Of a stretch of 64,000 nt of DNA, positions 40,019 through 48,898 are shown piece by piece. The stretch lies in NCBI GenBank assembly GCA_021739765.1, contig JAIPBD010000001.1:361486-425485 (forward strand), given 5' to 3'. The DNA is from Melioribacteraceae bacterium (GTDB lineage Bacteria > Bacteroidota > Ignavibacteria > Ignavibacteriales > Melioribacteraceae). The notes below the pieces were generated by a model, which searched no databases, was not told the DNA's origin, and saw nothing but the letters and a program-made list of their open reading frames with translations. Each line of letters begins with the position of its first letter. Positions within the stretch are counted from its first letter, which is position 1. Made by a program: the position numbers and the translations under genes.

Positions 40019-41017
40019 TTATACTTTTTCAAGCATCTTTAATTTCCATATATCTTTTTTACTCATACGTAATATCGGTGTTAATGCCAGAAGCCCTGTT
40101 TTACCAATATTTTTCTCTAATTCTTTCATTTCATCCAATTTGGTTTTAATAGTCGGATCTTTTTCAACCGGTAAATCATTCTCCTGAAGAAACATAACGC
40201 CTTTTGCCTTTACCGAAAGTTCAAGGTAAAGTTTGGTATAGACTAACATATCAAAAAATACTTCAGGTGGAAATTGAGATTTCATGGAGACGATAAACAT
40301 TCCGCCACGAGTTTTTGAAAATTCTCCTTTATTTATGCTTGTCAGTAAATTGGTTTCCGTATCGAATTCATCATCCATCCATTTCTGCAAATCCGATTGA
40401 TTCTTTGTAAAAATTAAAATAATGATCGATGGAATTAATATGAACGTCAACATTGTTGTTAAATACGGCTGAATTATAAATTGGTTATAAAGACTGTGAA
40501 TAATAACTGCGATTAAAAGTCCCGGTAAGTATGCTTTAAGATAGTTTTTCTTTTCCGAGTTATAAGCATTCATCACGAATATCGCAACAATCGATGTCGC
40601 TCCGCCATGCATTACAGCCGCGCCCAAACCCCTCATTACCCAAACAAGGGGATCAGGATTTTCCAACATCTGGAAATAATATATATTTTCCATTATTGAA
40701 AATCCTGCGCCCGATGCAAAACCCATAATGGCGCCATCAACAATAAAACCAACTTTTCTGAGCTGTATTAAAATGGCGATCAGCAGTATTTTTAACACTT
40801 CTTCAACAATAGGCGCGACAAAGTGGGAATAGGATGCGGCGGGAATGTTTAATAAACCGATAAAAAAATTATTTATATCAAATGAAAATCCGGCGGCTAC
40901 CAGACCCCAAAGGAGACAAAATAAAATTGACGAAATTTTTATAATTTTAAAGCTTTCCATAAAAAAGAGAAAAACTATAAAAAGTACAACCGGTAATACG
41001 CTAAAAATAATTGCCAT
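40019..41017 (-). CDS. PrsW-like intramembrane protease
   Basis: A 332-aa multi-pass protein of the PrsW/CPBP-related glutamic membrane protease group. Motifs in order: APIVEEVLK (E72, E73), ASGAGFSIMENIYYF (E110, N111), MHGGATSIVA (H137) and a later HSLYNQF. Residues after about 215 form a soluble cytoplasmic tail not usual in minimal PrsW. PrsW cleaves anti-sigma factors in Bacillus, so its place at the head of a run with partner-switching and envelope sensor genes is suggestive. The substrate is unknown. Confidence 0.82.
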   Translation of the reverse strand: MAIIFSVLPVVLFIVFLFFMESFKIIKISSILFCLLWGLVAAGFSFDINNFFIGLLNIPAASYSHFVAPIVEEVLKILLIAILIQLRKVGFIVDGAIMGFASGAGFSIMENIYYFQMLENPDPLVWVMRGLGAAVMHGGATSIVAIFVMNAYNSEKKNYLKAYLPGLLIAVIIHSLYNQFIIQPYLTTMLTFILIPSIIILIFTKNQSDLQKWMDDEFDTETNLLTSINKGEFSKTRGGMFIVSMKSQFPPEVFFDMLVYTKLYLELSVKAKGVMFLQENDLPVEKDPTIKTKLDEMKELEKNIGKTGLLALTPILRMSKKDIWKLKMLEKV

Positions 41018-41119
41018 GTTCTATAAATTTTTTCTAAAAAATTATTTCGAATTTAGTTAACTTCTGACAACTTATCCTATTTTTCGAAAAAACTATTTAC
41101 AATTTAAGGAGAAAATAGA

Positions 41120-41647
41120 ATGGCAGGTAAAGGTCGAGGCAAATTAGCACTGATTGTCTTTTTTGTTGTGATCGTTAATGGAGCATTCCTTTTTTGGGTT
41201 GGGACTTCTGCATTAAATACTCGGAATCACGCTGATACATTTAAAGTTTCTGATTTTTTTGGAACGATGGCTTCCAAAGATCTTATGAATGAAGAATTGA
41301 AGACCGATCAAATAAGTTTTCAAGGTGATGGACTTAAAGGAGAAGTGATTACAATTAATGAAGAGGGGAATATCAGCGCAAAAATCAGCATCAGTTCTGC
41401 GGTAAACTTGACGGGACGATTGGATTTTAATCCCGATCATTACAGCGTTGCTTCTTTTTCATTTTTGAAAGAAAATCATTCTGAAACACTTAATTTAGAC
41501 GGCGGTTCAATTGAATTTGATACAGATGGTGAAAACGAGTTCTTTGTAATTTTGAGAACTAAATCTGAAGATCTTTCTCCTCTTTCGTTTCAGCTCGCCG
41601 ACGCAACCGGAATCATTTACGAAAAAGAAGTTAAAACCTCAAAATAA
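41120..41647 (+). CDS. Single-pass membrane protein of unknown function
   Basis: A 175-aa protein with a strong ribosome site (AAGGAG) before the ATG. A basic amino end (AGKGRGK) and a membrane segment at about 9-30 are followed by a beta-rich outer domain (EGNISAKISISSAVNLTGRLDF). I recognise no family. It is transcribed divergently from the PrsW-like gene and is followed by a strong terminator-like hairpin, so it is probably a single-gene transcript. Confidence 0.75.
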   Translation: MAGKGRGKLALIVFFVVIVNGAFLFWVGTSALNTRNHADTFKVSDFFGTMASKDLMNEELKTDQISFQGDGLKGEVITINEEGNISAKISISSAVNLTGRLDFNPDHYSVASFSFLKENHSETLNLDGGSIEFDTDGENEFFVILRTKSEDLSPLSFQLADATGIIYEKEVKTSK

Positions 41648-41650
41648 TAG

Positions 41651-41709
41651 TTTGAAAATTAAAATCGAGAGGATGATATAGGCATATCATCCTCTTGCTA
41701 ATTTTCAAA
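41651..41709 (+). terminator. Strong two-part hairpin terminator
   Basis: An inner perfect 12-bp stem AGAGGATGATAT / ATATCATCCTCT (41668-41679 and 41684-41695) with loop AGGC is flanked by outer 11-bp arms TTTGAAAATTA / TAATTTTCAAA (41651-41661 and 41699-41709). It lies immediately after the 175-aa gene. The T-rich outer arm would act as the U tract, and the symmetry means it could stop transcription from either side. Confidence 0.75.
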
Positions 41710-41798
41710 AATATTGCAAACACCTAAATTGATTTTATTCCGATAGAGAAAATGACCGGAGATCATTATCTTTTGATTCAATTTATTGGACTGAAGAA

Positions 41799-42563
41799 AT
41801 GAAAATTATCTCATGGAATATTAACGGAATTAGAGCAGCACATAAAAAAGGATTTTTAGACTGGTTTCAAAAAGCTAATGCCGAAATTGTTTGCGTGCAG
41901 GAAACCAAAGCCCAGCTTGAACAAATCCCCACAGATTTAACTGAAATAGAGAATTTTACTTTTTATAATAATTCTGCTGAAAGGAAAGGATACAGCGGAG
42001 TTGCCACAATAACATCAATCGTACCCACTGAAACAACTAATGGATTGGGAATTGAAAAGTTTGATATTGAAGGGAGAGTTTTGAAACATAAGTTCGATAA
42101 CTTCTTTCTTTACAACATTTACTTCCCAAATGGCAAAGCTAAAAAAGAACGTCTGGATTATAAAATGGAATTTTATGAAGAATTTCTTAAAATACTTGAG
42201 AACCATAAAAAAAATGGCGAAGAAGTTGTTATATGTGGAGATGTGAATACAGCTCACAAAGAAATTGATATCGCGAGACCGACTGAAAATTCGAAAGTTT
42301 CGGGGTTCTTACCGATGGAAAGGGAATGGATAGATCGATTACTCGCATTAGGATTTGTCGATTCCTTCCGTTTGTTTAATCAGGAGCCGAACCAATACAC
42401 TTGGTGGGATGTATTTACAAGAGCGCGAGAAAGAAATGTTGGTTGGAGAATAGATTATTTTTTTGTGAGTAAAGGGTTAAAAGATAATCTGAGCAATGCA
42501 TTTATTTTACAAGATGTTATGGGATCAGATCATTGCCCGGTTGGTATTGAATTGAAATTTTAG
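41799..42563 (+). CDS. xth: Exodeoxyribonuclease III
   Basis: A 254-aa AP endonuclease and 3'-5' exonuclease of the exonuclease III family, used in base excision repair. Amino end ISWNINGIRAAHKKG (N7), metal ligand in VCVQETKAQ, GDVNTAHKEIDIARP with the Asp/Asn active-site pair, TWWDVFTRARERNVGWRIDYFFVS, and the final SDHCPVGIEL with catalytic DH. Length is normal and all motifs are intact. Peptidase E follows 8 bp downstream behind GGAGG. Confidence 0.96.
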   Translation: MKIISWNINGIRAAHKKGFLDWFQKANAEIVCVQETKAQLEQIPTDLTEIENFTFYNNSAERKGYSGVATITSIVPTETTNGLGIEKFDIEGRVLKHKFDNFFLYNIYFPNGKAKKERLDYKMEFYEEFLKILENHKKNGEEVVICGDVNTAHKEIDIARPTENSKVSGFLPMEREWIDRLLALGFVDSFRLFNQEPNQYTWWDVFTRARERNVGWRIDYFFVSKGLKDNLSNAFILQDVMGSDHCPVGIELKF

Positions 42564-42571
42564 GAGGTGGT

Positions 42572-43282
42572 ATGAAAAAATTATTGTTATTAAGTAATTC
42601 AAAAGTCGAAGGATTTGATTATCTCGGATTTGCGGAAGAAGAGATTAAATCATTTTTAGGCAAAGAGATTCAAGATCTTTTATTTATTCCTTATGCTGCG
42701 GTTTCGTTTTCATACGATAAATATGAAGAGATAGTTAAGGAAAGATTTGAAAGATTCGAATATAGAATAAACTCAATTCATAAAACTCTAAATCCTCAAA
42801 ATGCCGTAAAACACGCCGACGCAATTATTGTTGGAGGCGGAAATACTTTTCATCTGTTGGATGAATTGTATAGAAATGATTTGATAAATATTTTGAAGGC
42901 GAAGTTGGAAAATGGAACACCTTATATCGGATGGAGCGCGGGCGCGAATCTTGCTTGCCCAACAATAAAAACTACAAACGATATGCCGGTTGTATATCCG
43001 CCCAGTTTTGATTCGCTCAATCAGATTCCATTTCAAATCAACCCACATTTTACCGACGCACAACCCGAAGGCCACAAAGGGGAGACTCGCTCTGAGAGGA
43101 TAAATGAGTTTCTCGTTTCAAATCCGGATCTAAAAGTTGTTGGTTTGCCGGAGGGATGTATTCTCAAAATTTACGATGAAAAGATTGAGCTCATCGGTGA
43201 AAGGAAAATAAAATTATTTGCTAAAGATCAAACTGTTGAAGAGTTCTCCAAAGATGATGATCTGAATTTTTTATTAACATAA
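42572..43282 (+). CDS. pepE: Peptidase E (alpha-aspartyl dipeptidase)
   Basis: A 236-aa S51-family serine peptidase that cleaves Asp-X dipeptides. Catalytic S122 in GWSAGANLACP, D137 in TTNDMPVVYP and H159 in INPHFTDA correspond to the family triad. Oxyanion and fold signals are in IVGGGNTFHLL. Length is normal and it is predicted cytoplasmic. It lies between exonuclease III and ElbB in a tight same-strand run. Confidence 0.94.
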   Translation: MKKLLLLSNSKVEGFDYLGFAEEEIKSFLGKEIQDLLFIPYAAVSFSYDKYEEIVKERFERFEYRINSIHKTLNPQNAVKHADAIIVGGGNTFHLLDELYRNDLINILKAKLENGTPYIGWSAGANLACPTIKTTNDMPVVYPPSFDSLNQIPFQINPHFTDAQPEGHKGETRSERINEFLVSNPDLKVVGLPEGCILKIYDEKIELIGERKIKLFAKDQTVEEFSKDDDLNFLLT

Positions 43283-43295
43283 AAAGAGGTGTAAA

Positions 43296-43976
43296 ATGAA
43301 AATTGGAGTAATTTTAAGCGGTTGTGGAGTTTATGATGGAACCGAAATTCAAGAAGCTGTATTCACACTTTTAGCGATTGATGAAAACGGAGCCGATTCG
43401 GTTTGTTTCGCACCGGACATTGAGCAACATCATGTTGTAAATCATCTAAACGGTGAAGAAATGAAAGAAACTCGGAATGTTTTGGTAGAAGCGGCTCGAA
43501 TTGCACGCGGTGATATTAAATCCCTAAATGAATGCAACGTTGATGACCTGGATGGATTGGTAATCCCCGGTGGATTTGGCGCCGCGAAAAATCTCACAAA
43601 ATGGGCATTTAACGGGCCGGATGGAGAAATTGATCCGCAAGTTAAAAGAGTAATTAATGAATTTGTTCTCGCCGGCAAACCTGTCGCCGGACTTTGTATG
43701 GGTCCGACCGTGATCGCAAAGGCGCTTGATGAGAGTAAAATTAAAACTACTCTTACCGTTGGCACCACCACGGAAAAATCGCCCTACGACATAAAAGCCG
43801 TAAGTGAAGGTATGGAAAAGGCCGGAGCGACTGCCGTAATGAAATCAGTTCGAGAAGTTTCGATAGATTTGGAAAATAAGATTGTTTCCGCACCTTGTTA
43901 TATGATGGAAGCCTCGATTTCAGAGATTCGAAAGAACATTAAAGATGCTGTCGATAGTTTAATAAAACTAATATAA
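43296..43976 (+). CDS. elbB: ElbB-type isoprenoid biosynthesis glyoxalase-like protein
   Basis: A 226-aa DJ-1/PfpI superfamily protein. It matches ElbB over its length: amino end GVILSGCGVYDGTEIQEAVF, LVIPGGFGAAKNL, nucleophile elbow C134 in AGLCMGP, and TTEKSPYDIKAVSEGMEKAGA. E. coli ElbB shows weak glyoxalase activity and its biological role is unsettled. The stop is 1 bp from the stop of the convergent CYTH gene. Confidence 0.93.
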   Translation: MKIGVILSGCGVYDGTEIQEAVFTLLAIDENGADSVCFAPDIEQHHVVNHLNGEEMKETRNVLVEAARIARGDIKSLNECNVDDLDGLVIPGGFGAAKNLTKWAFNGPDGEIDPQVKRVINEFVLAGKPVAGLCMGPTVIAKALDESKIKTTLTVGTTTEKSPYDIKAVSEGMEKAGATAVMKSVREVSIDLENKIVSAPCYMMEASISEIRKNIKDAVDSLIKLI

Positions 43977-43977
43977 T

Positions 43978-44454
43978 TTAGATCTGATCCTTCGGTTTGC
44001 CTTGAACTGCAAGCAGGTAGTTTTTGTATCTTTTATCGTTTGTAACCTCTTTGCCAAAGTAAACCGGAGGAACAAAATTCTCCGAGTCTAAAATTGAATT
44101 AAACTCAACCTCAGCAATTTGTAAACCGTTCAATTCGCCTTCGTAAATATCAATTTCTATTTTTACTTTCGAATCGAATAATTCGCTTCGCGTTTTATAA
44201 ATTCGTCGTCCCTCCGTAATCTCCCAAAGTTTTTCGAAGTCCTCATTTCTAATCTCAAATTCAATTTCAATTCGATTCAAATTATTCATACTTTTCACGG
44301 TCTGATAAAATTTTCCGCTCTTTTCCCTGATCCTGACTTCAAATTTTCCATCTTCGATTGCTACGTAACCTTGCCTTATGCAAAATTTTTTGGCTAGGTC
44401 AAAATTTTCGGGCAAATACTTTATTAAGAATTTCTTTTCAATTTCTTCGTGCAT
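43978..44454 (-). CDS. CYTH-domain triphosphate tunnel protein
   Basis: A 158-aa CYTH domain whose members are inorganic triphosphatases or class IV adenylate cyclases. The amino-terminal signature EIEKKFLI is an ExExK-type metal site, and other tunnel residues appear in FEVRIREKSGKFYQTVK, RIEIEFEI, KVEIDIYEGELNGLQIAEVEF and NDKRYKNYLL. Length is usual for single-domain bacterial forms. It lies 9 bp downstream of the GAF response regulator gene and is probably co-transcribed. Confidence 0.9.
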   Translation of the reverse strand: MHEEIEKKFLIKYLPENFDLAKKFCIRQGYVAIEDGKFEVRIREKSGKFYQTVKSMNNLNRIEIEFEIRNEDFEKLWEITEGRRIYKTRSELFDSKVKIEIDIYEGELNGLQIAEVEFNSILDSENFVPPVYFGKEVTNDKRYKNYLLAVQGKPKDQI

Positions 44455-44463
44455 AATTTCCGG

Positions 44464-45567
44464 TCAGTTTAGCTCATATAATTTATTTTGAAGCAATTGC
44501 GATATTTTCGATGCCTCAGGTTCGGATATCATCGAAGCGATTTCATTTTTAATCTCAAAAATGATGCTTCTTTTTGTCTCATTTATCAAAGCATTTTGTG
44601 ATTGATAAAGATCTTGATACAATTTTTCAGTTTCTTCAATCGTTTTTTCATTCTTTTCATTTAACAAAATGTTTTCCAAAGCAATCGCAGTGCTGGTTGC
44701 CAGAGAATTGGCGAAGGAAATATCGTCACTGCTAAAATTTTCAGATGAAACGTTAAGGATTTGAAAAGCCCCTAATGTTTTTCCATTTAGGTTGATCAGC
44801 GGAACACAAATAAGATTATTCGTATGAAAACCGGTTTTTTGATCGAATTCCTTGTTGAATTTCGGATGGGAATATGGTGAATTCGTAATTATTGGCTCCT
44901 TTTTTGTCACAACTTCTCCGGCAATTCCCATTGAGGCTGGAAAACGTATCTCTTTCTGTCCGATTCCAGTTCCTTCCCTTGACCACAATTCGTTGTTTTC
45001 TTCATCCAACAAAAACAAGGTGGCTCTTTCCGCAGATAAAGCATCTTTCGCCTGTTCTACAATAGATTTTAATAATTGATCAAAATCCTTAATCGAAACT
45101 AAACATTTCGATATTTCAAACAATATTGAAAGTCGTTTATTCTCTTCAACTAACGGATGATTTTCAATTTTATTTTCATCGTCATCTGATATTTCATTCT
45201 CAGCATTTTCCCTTATTATTTCAAGTGTTTTGTAAAGTTTGTCCAGACTTAAAGGTTTTGAGATGAAACCGTTTATCTTATTCCCAAACACATTTTCCTG
45301 TGTTTCGCGGAAAAATTCGGAAACGACAAATATTTTTAATGAAGGAAAAGATCCTCGTAATTCAGAAACGAAATCAACTTCGGACATCATCGGTTGGTCG
45401 AGTTCAACAAATATTGAACTGATTTGAAGGGTTTTGAGAGTTTTTAAACTTTCGGCAGCACGAGTCAGAAAAATTAATTCAAAATTGCCCAGGGTTTTGA
45501 AGGTTTCGTATATATGTCTGGTTGAGGAGTTATTTGTTAGAATTACAATTGAGATTAAATTTTCCAA
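44464..45567 (-). CDS. Receiver-like plus GAF domain protein
   Basis: A 367-aa regulator. I prefer the TTG at 45567, which has AAAGGTGA just upstream; a longer frame to 45609 lacks a site. Residues 1-120 look like a receiver (ISIVILTNNSSTRHIYETF, ISSIFVELDQPMMSEVDF). The expected phospho-Asp is replaced by a glutamate (FVELD), though a D lies two residues on. Then a GAF domain at about 155-305 (ERATLFLLDEENNELWS, GIAGEVVTKKEPI, GAFQILN) and a coiled-coil tail. No catalytic output domain, so it probably acts through protein contacts. Confidence 0.82.
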   Translation of the reverse strand: MENLISIVILTNNSSTRHIYETFKTLGNFELIFLTRAAESLKTLKTLQISSIFVELDQPMMSEVDFVSELRGSFPSLKIFVVSEFFRETQENVFGNKINGFISKPLSLDKLYKTLEIIRENAENEISDDDENKIENHPLVEENKRLSILFEISKCLVSIKDFDQLLKSIVEQAKDALSAERATLFLLDEENNELWSREGTGIGQKEIRFPASMGIAGEVVTKKEPIITNSPYSHPKFNKEFDQKTGFHTNNLICVPLINLNGKTLGAFQILNVSSENFSSDDISFANSLATSTAIALENILLNEKNEKTIEETEKLYQDLYQSQNALINETKRSIIFEIKNEIASMISEPEASKISQLLQNKLYELN

Positions 45568-45722
45568 AATGTCACCTTTATCAGTTTTGCGATTTGGTAA
45601 GTGTCCCATTAATTTTTGCGCAAAATACTAAATAAAATTTTTATTTATTCTGGGCTCAGATCTGAGAATAAATGTCACGAGCATAGTTAATTTTTCTCAG
45701 GATAAGCGATAAATTATTTTAT

Positions 45723-45738
45723 AAACCGGTAGCGGTTT
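45723..45738 (-). terminator. Possible terminator after the universal stress gene
   Basis: AAACCG / CGGTTT with a 4-base loop lies 74 bp beyond the universal stress protein stop. On the minus strand it is followed by an A/T-rich run. The stem is short, so confidence is low. Confidence 0.35.
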
Positions 45739-45811
45739 GAGTAAAGTGATTTCCTGTCCAATAGCTGGATTGTATCGAAATCAAAATTGGGAATAGGTCG
45801 CTAATTCAAAT

Positions 45812-46285
45812 TTAGCTTTCGTTTTTAAACTTGAATCCTTTAAATGGATCGCGCAAAGTTAGAACAGGGCAAGGAGCCTTTCGAACAACTTTCTCGGCTG
45901 TGCTTCCAAATAACAAATGTTCTACTCCGGTGTGACCATGCGTGGCGATTATTATTAAATCCGCATCAATTTCGGACGCATAATTAATAATTTCGAGGAA
46001 TGGTTTTCCGCTTTTAATTGCTGTGGATACTTGAACTTCCTTGCTAATTTCTGTTTCGGCCAATTTTTTCAATTCTTCTTCGAACTTAAAATCCACATCG
46101 ATTTTAGGTGAAGGAATAACAATTTCGCCTGTTGAAAAATCGGAAGGGTACATCATTGGTTCGACAACATTTAATAAATACATTTCGGAATTAAAATTAA
46201 TGGCGAATTCAACGGCATATTTCAGGGCATTTTTGGAATAGTCTGAAAAATCAATCGGGACCAAGATTTTGTTGATATCAATCAT
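45812..46285 (-). CDS. Universal stress protein (UspA family)
   Basis: A 157-aa single Usp domain. The ATP-binding pattern is visible: VPIDFSDYSKNALKYA at the amino end and ATHGHTGVEHLLFGSTAEKVVRKAPCPVLTLR at the carboxyl end (G-x2-G-x9-GS). An inserted segment around PSPKIDVDFKFEEELKK is usual for Bacteroidota forms. It overlaps the cyclic-nucleotide-binding gene by 8 bp, so the two are co-translated and may act together. Confidence 0.93.
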   Translation of the reverse strand: MIDINKILVPIDFSDYSKNALKYAVEFAINFNSEMYLLNVVEPMMYPSDFSTGEIVIPSPKIDVDFKFEEELKKLAETEISKEVQVSTAIKSGKPFLEIINYASEIDADLIIIATHGHTGVEHLLFGSTAEKVVRKAPCPVLTLRDPFKGFKFKNES

Positions 46286-46814
46286 TTTTAATCTCCTCCT
46301 TTTCGAAATACAGTTTTAGATAATCTTCATTTATTGCTCTTAAACGAGTTGTTATGATTACAGACATTCCCCGCAATATTTTGATTCCAACAACCGGATT
46401 CCTCTCGATGTAATCATCAAGATCCGGTTTAAAGATAACTGCCAAATTTGTTTCAGATAAAGCAATCGCTGAAGCTGATCGTACCTGATCATCAATAAGC
46501 GCAAGTTCTCCAAAAAAATCACCTTTCCCAAAAGTCACTAAATCAATATTCTTTTCACCTTCCAGAGTTTGAGTAATTAAAACTTTACCTTCTTTGATGA
46601 TATAAAGTCCAATTCCTGGATCACTCTGATGAAAAATATATTCGTTCGCTTGGTACGCGCGGTTATGGATCAATTCCATAAAATTGTTAAGGTCTTTATT
46701 TCGGACTCCTTCAAACATCGGCATGGAACGAAGTACGTTCTCTAAATCTGTTTTTGCGGTTGGGGATTTAAATAAGTTAGCCCAAAAACTACTGCTGCTG
46801 ATTTCACGATCCAT
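46278..46814 (-). CDS. Cyclic nucleotide-binding domain protein without DNA-binding domain
   Basis: A 178-aa protein with a single cNMP-binding (Crp-type) beta barrel at about 30-150. The phosphate-binding cassette region reads FGELALIDDQVRSASA. The helix-turn-helix of Crp/Fnr regulators is absent, so it is a binding module rather than a transcription factor. Its end overlaps the universal stress gene. Ribosome site AGGTGTT precedes the ATG. Confidence 0.9.
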   Translation of the reverse strand: MDREISSSSFWANLFKSPTAKTDLENVLRSMPMFEGVRNKDLNNFMELIHNRAYQANEYIFHQSDPGIGLYIIKEGKVLITQTLEGEKNIDLVTFGKGDFFGELALIDDQVRSASAIALSETNLAVIFKPDLDDYIERNPVVGIKILRGMSVIITTRLRAINEDYLKLYFEKEEIKND

Positions 46815-46825
46815 ATTAACACCTA

Positions 46826-47578
46826 TTAACTAAAAATTCCGGATTCTGCGACACGCCAGATTTTCTGACATGGGAAACGATTTTCATACATTGCGCGACC
46901 GATAATAACAGAATCAACGCCATGGTTTCGATGATCTGTAACATAGCGAAGATCTTTATAGTCACCAATTCCACCGGATAATGTAATTCTTTTTCCGGTT
47001 ATTTTGCTAATTCTGTTTGAAAGTTCAAGATTTGGTCCGCTCAACATTCCGTTTCTATTTACATCTGTAACAACAATTCTTTCTACACCGAGCTCAACTA
47101 ATCGTTTTGCGTATTCATCGACTGTCATCCCGGCTTTTTCCTTCCGGCCATGGATCATTACCTGGTTGTCAACAACATCGATAGCTGCACATATTTTTTG
47201 AGGACCAAATTTTTCTAAAATTTTAATAAACTCCTCTTCATTGTCACGAATCAACGATCCAATTATTAATCGATAAACACCTAAATTAATAGCTTGTGTA
47301 GCATCGTGCAGTGAGTGCATGCCTCCGCCATATTGGACGGGAATTATAACCGAATCACAAATTTCTTCAATAATTTCAAAATTTTTGTGCGAATGTTCGC
47401 GGGCTGCGTCAAAATCGACAACATGTATGCATTTTGCGTTTTCGGCGCGCCAAATCATGGCCATCGCTACCGGATCGTTTCCGTATTGCATACATTCTAA
47501 TTCGGGAATTCCTTGAACCACTCGAACCGTGTGGCCATCTTTAATATCGATGGAAGGAATTACTAATAGCTGGCCCAT
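46826..47578 (-). CDS. hisA: HisA, phosphoribosylformimino-AICAR isomerase
   Basis: A 250-aa (beta/alpha)8 isomerase of histidine synthesis. Catalytic acids D11 (SIDIKDG) and D134 (AAIDVVD) are present. Phosphate-binding signals GGGMHSL, VTDVNRNGMLSGPNLEL and TLSGGIGDY match HisA. The loop VTDVNRNG is slightly unusual, since HisA more often has TDIxRDG. No other histidine gene is in the window. It directly abuts the acyl-CoA dehydrogenase gene, which is upstream on the same strand. Confidence 0.9.
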   Translation of the reverse strand: MGQLLVIPSIDIKDGHTVRVVQGIPELECMQYGNDPVAMAMIWRAENAKCIHVVDFDAAREHSHKNFEIIEEICDSVIIPVQYGGGMHSLHDATQAINLGVYRLIIGSLIRDNEEEFIKILEKFGPQKICAAIDVVDNQVMIHGRKEKAGMTVDEYAKRLVELGVERIVVTDVNRNGMLSGPNLELSNRISKITGKRITLSGGIGDYKDLRYVTDHRNHGVDSVIIGRAMYENRFPCQKIWRVAESGIFS

Positions 47579-48724
47579 TTAAATTTTCCAAGCTCCATTT
47601 TGTTTTATTGTTTTTCGACTGATAATCAGTTTCTGAATTTCACTCGTTCCTTCAAAAATCCTAAGAATTCTGGCATCGCGATAAAATCTTTCGATCGGAA
47701 GTTCCCTTGAAAAACCCATTCCGCCATGAAGTTGAAGCGCTTTATCAGCGACTTCTGAAATTGCTTCGGAACAATACAATTTAATTATTGCAGCATCGGT
47801 CGAGATATCCACTCCTTCGTCATATTTTGAAGCTCCACGATATAACATGCTTTCCATCGCGTAAGTTTGAGTTGTCATTTCCGCGAGCATAAATTGAACA
47901 GCTTGAAATTTTGAAATCGGTTGATCAAATTGAATTCTTTGGTTAGCATATTTTGTTGATAATTCGATCATCTCTTTGGCAGCTCCCACACAAGCGGCGC
48001 CGATACCCAATCGTCCAGCATCCAGGGTTTTCATTGCAATCAAAAATCCCCGGCCGTCAGCTCCGATTAAGTTTTCTTCAGGTAATTCAACATCTTCAAA
48101 AAACACTGTATTTGTTGAACTTCCTCTTATTCCTAGTTTTTTTTCATTTGGCCCGATCGAAACTCCGGGGAAGTCTTTTTCAACCACAAATCCGGTTATT
48201 CCTCTCTCTGTTCTTGCAAATGTTGAAAAAACCTGTGCATCAGCGGCATTGGTAATCCATAATTTTTCACCATTCAAAATCCATTTATCGCCCTTTTTTA
48301 CAGCAGTAGTTTTCAGATTAAACGAGTCTGAGCCGGCACCGGATTCAGTTAAGGCGAATGCGGCTATTTTTTCACCTGATGTAAGTTGGGGTAAGTATTT
48401 TTGTTTAAGTTCTTCCGATCCACCGATATAAATCGCGTTTGATCCGATTGATTGATGCGCTCCAATAAATGCGGCAGTTGAACCGCAAGCTCTGGTAACT
48501 TCTTCTTGCGCGATACAATAACCAATTTCACCAAATCCTCCACCGCCATATTTTTCAGGAAACAATGTTCCAAGCAAACCCATTTCAGCCAATTTTGTTT
48601 TTAACGATTCGGGGATTTTCTCCTCCTCATCAATTTTGGCCGCAATTGGTCTAATTTCAGAATCAGTAAATTCTTTTACCATTGACCTAATCATTAAATT
48701 ATCTTCAGAATAGTGGAAATCCAT
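47579..48724 (-). CDS. Acyl-CoA dehydrogenase, short-chain type
   Basis: A 381-aa FAD enzyme that oxidises acyl-CoA to enoyl-CoA and passes electrons to ETF. Signatures: AFALTESGAGSDSFNLKTTA and WITNAADAQVFSTFA (FAD and substrate contacts), LQLHGGMGFSRELPIERFYRDARI, and the catalytic base E358 in IFEGTSEIQ. Length is typical for butyryl-CoA-like members. A membrane Fe-S protein that could accept such electrons is encoded 1.6 kb away on the plus strand. Confidence 0.96.
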   Translation of the reverse strand: MDFHYSEDNLMIRSMVKEFTDSEIRPIAAKIDEEEKIPESLKTKLAEMGLLGTLFPEKYGGGGFGEIGYCIAQEEVTRACGSTAAFIGAHQSIGSNAIYIGGSEELKQKYLPQLTSGEKIAAFALTESGAGSDSFNLKTTAVKKGDKWILNGEKLWITNAADAQVFSTFARTERGITGFVVEKDFPGVSIGPNEKKLGIRGSSTNTVFFEDVELPEENLIGADGRGFLIAMKTLDAGRLGIGAACVGAAKEMIELSTKYANQRIQFDQPISKFQAVQFMLAEMTTQTYAMESMLYRGASKYDEGVDISTDAAIIKLYCSEAISEVADKALQLHGGMGFSRELPIERFYRDARILRIFEGTSEIQKLIISRKTIKQNGAWKI

Positions 48725-48898
48725 TAATGCCTCAATATTAAGTGAAATTAAAATTACTCATTTCCATGATCAAAATAAATTTTGTGATGTATTCGCAGGA
48801 AATTCCATTTTTCCGGATCATGCAGATAAAAATATCCATACATCATTATTATAAATGCAAAATCTTGATTTTTGGTTCATCTATCAAGATATTTAGAG

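Noticed and set aside
45637-45672. Inverted repeat ATTTATTCT / AGAATAAAT enclosing CTCAGATCTGAG upstream of the GAF regulator
   Set aside because: The arms overlap the inner palindrome in competing ways and are AT-rich; no clear role could be assigned.
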